Shown in pieces: positions 4,800 to 5,751 of a DNA stretch of 5,751 nt. The notes beneath the pieces are model-generated. The model searched no databases. It had not been told where the DNA came from and saw only the letters and a list, made by a program, of their open reading frames with translations. The stretch comes from Chloroflexota bacterium. GTDB taxonomy: Bacteria > Chloroflexota > Anaerolineae > 4572-78 > J111. Position 1 is the first letter of the stretch. The number at the start of each line of letters is the position of its first letter. The stretch lies in the NCBI GenBank assembly GCA_003695455.1, contig RFJF01000908.1, positions 1 to 5,751 of the forward strand, read 5' to 3'. The translations under genes were made by a program, and so were the position numbers.

Positions 4800-5751
4800 C
4801 TTTTTTCCCGTATCCCATCTGTTGGATGACGTGGGTCAGTTCGTGGGCCAGCAGACGTTTATTATCAGCGGTATCAAAATTACCTTTGCCGGCGTTGAAA
4901 AATATGTGGTTGCCGTGCGTAAATGCCTGGGCATTGAGAGATTCGCTCAACTGCGCTGCTTCTGAGCCAGTGTGAACCCGCACGTTGCTGAAATCGGCCC
5001 CAAAGCGAGATTCCATATCGGTGCGAACATCATCCGGCAAAGAGCGGCCTTTGCTTTTTTGCTGCATCAAACGTTGTTCCACTTTATCTTCGACCTCAAA
5101 ACTCCCATCGGTTGCGGATTGCCGTTGAATAGGCAACTCCGTTTGTGCCTGATCGGTTTCCTCTGTTTGCCGCTGCGCAGAAATCAGACCGTCGAGCGGT
5201 TTGAGCCAAATATCTTCCGAGACTCCTTTCAGACCGGGGATGCCCGGTTCAACGCGGGCCACCCGGGCGGTGGCGGCGCGTTTTTTACTGGCGTTACTAA
5301 GCGTGTCGGAAAGTTCTTTCTTTTCCACATCCACAACTTCTTTCACGTCGTTTGACAGGCGTTGCACATACGGTTTGCCGCCAATCGGCTCGAGGTCTTC
5401 CAACAATGCAGACAGTGCCCAGTCAGGTTCATTCTCCTCGGCCGTTACCTCGTCTCTGGCTTGTTCTTCTTCAGCATCAAAATCATCTTCCTCTTCTTCT
5501 TCTATTTCTGATTCTTCAACCTCCTCTTCTTCCAAAGATTCCTCATCCAACGCTTCTTCCTGACCGGCTTCTGCACTTTGCTCCAGTTGGTCCAGTTCTT
5601 TTTTGTCACCCATCAAGTTCTGCGCGTCTTCTACATCTATATCTACTTCTAACTCAGCATCTTCTGTGTCTTCATCCACTTGTTGTTCTTCATCGGTATC
5701 CACTTGTTCTTGCTGTTCTTCGTCTACTTGTTCTTGCTGTTCCTCTTCCAA
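4780..5751 (-). CDS. DUF4157 (eCIS core) protein, 5' truncated by the window edge
   Basis: The visible 323 codons end at TGA (4782-4780). The 5' end is missing: the first codon in the window is TTG, which is most simply an internal Leu, so the true start lies beyond 5751. Visible residues 1-110 are extremely acidic and Gln-rich with Glu runs. Residues 111-235 are a polar linker. Residues about 236-313 form a DUF4157 domain with LPDDVRTDMESRFGADFSNV, VRVHTG, AQAFTHGNHIFFN and the zinc-metallopeptidase-like HELTHVIQQ, HExxH being at 303-307. DUF4157 is one of the families most often found in eCIS loci; a protease activity is suspected from HExxH but not established. The protein stops ten residues after the domain, with no toxin domain fused at the C-terminus. 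It may be an accessory protein or loaded cargo; that is inference. Confidence 0.9.
   Translation of the reverse strand: MEEEQQEQVDEEQQEQVDTDEEQQVDEDTEDAELEVDIDVEDAQNLMGDKKELDQLEQSAEAGQEEALDEESLEEEEVEESEIEEEEEDDFDAEEEQARDEVTAEENEPDWALSALLEDLEPIGGKPYVQRLSNDVKEVVDVEKKELSDTLSNASKKRAATARVARVEPGIPGLKGVSEDIWLKPLDGLISAQRQTEETDQAQTELPIQRQSATDGSFEVEDKVEQRLMQQKSKGRSLPDDVRTDMESRFGADFSNVRVHTGSEAAQLSESLNAQAFTHGNHIFFNAGKGNFDTADNKRLLAHELTHVIQQMGYGKKDDTSNG
5678..5749 (-). repeat. Three tandem 24-base units encoding Glu/Gln/Val-Asp octapeptides
   Basis: On the plus strand the string acttgtt recurs at exactly 5678, 5702 and 5726, a 24-base period. The second and third units share 17 identical bases (5702-5718 and 5726-5742); the first (5678-5701) is diverged. 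On the coding strand they give eight-residue steps of the EEQQEQVD kind inside the acidic region of the DUF4157 gene. Because the window ends at 5751, the array may continue further. Confidence 0.8.

Noticed and set aside
1..5751. Remnant of an ordinary contractile-tailed prophage
   Set aside because: No capsid, portal, terminase, integrase or lysis genes are visible, and the DUF4157 plus DUF4255 genes next to sheath and tube point to an eCIS. The window is short, so this rests on marker genes.
5455..5751. CTT/TTC-rich plus strand as a microsatellite or non-coding repeat
   Set aside because: The bias is explained by Glu (GAA/GAG) codons on the minus strand in an open reading frame; only the 24-base tandem units are a genuine repeat.

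Overview
The window is one uninterrupted stretch of a contractile injection system locus of the extracellular (eCIS, phage-tail-like) type. All seven genes lie on the minus strand, so transcription runs from position 5751 towards position 1. The evidence is the gene set itself: a DUF4157 (eCIS core) protein, a DUF4255/Pvc16-type tail-terminator protein, one contractile tail sheath, and four consecutive T4 gp19-like tube-family proteins. DUF4157 and DUF4255 next to sheath and tube genes are typical of eCIS and not of an ordinary tailed prophage. No baseplate, spike, LysM, AAA+ ATPase or recognisable toxin gene is visible; they would have to lie outside the window.

The host cannot be named firmly. 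Base composition is moderate (about 40-60% GC by local hand counts), ribosome binding sites are canonical AGGAGG-like, and the gene order differs from the Photorhabdus PVC and Serratia Afp clusters. A non-proteobacterial environmental bacterium, for example in Chloroflexota, is plausible, but this is a guess from gene style and not a demonstrated assignment.

Layout in the direction of transcription. (1) 5751-4780: 3' part of a DUF4157 gene with a very acidic, Gln-rich, repeat-bearing N-terminal half and a C-terminal HELTH domain; its 5' end is off the window. (2) 4799-3966: Pvc16-like cap protein, overlapping gene 1 by 20 bases, with an added C-terminal beta-rich domain. (3) 3965-3845: a 121-base spacer, the largest in the window, with a weak candidate promoter and an AT-rich imperfect palindrome. 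(4) 3844-2174: sheath. (5) 2151-1711 and 1682-1236: two tube proteins. (6) 1235-1138: a 98-base spacer holding a strong stem-loop. (7) 1137-694 and 678-1: two closely related tube-family proteins, the last with a 59-residue low-complexity C-terminal tail. There is no gene-free stretch over 300 bases.

How they would work together: tube proteins polymerise into the inner tube and its ends, the sheath surrounds and contracts around it, the Pvc16-like protein caps the distal end, and the DUF4157 protein is an eCIS-associated accessory or cargo-type protein of unproven function. The locus is a recognisable variant of a known machine. What is unusual is the number and form of the tube paralogues and the extensions on several structural proteins, not a new system class.
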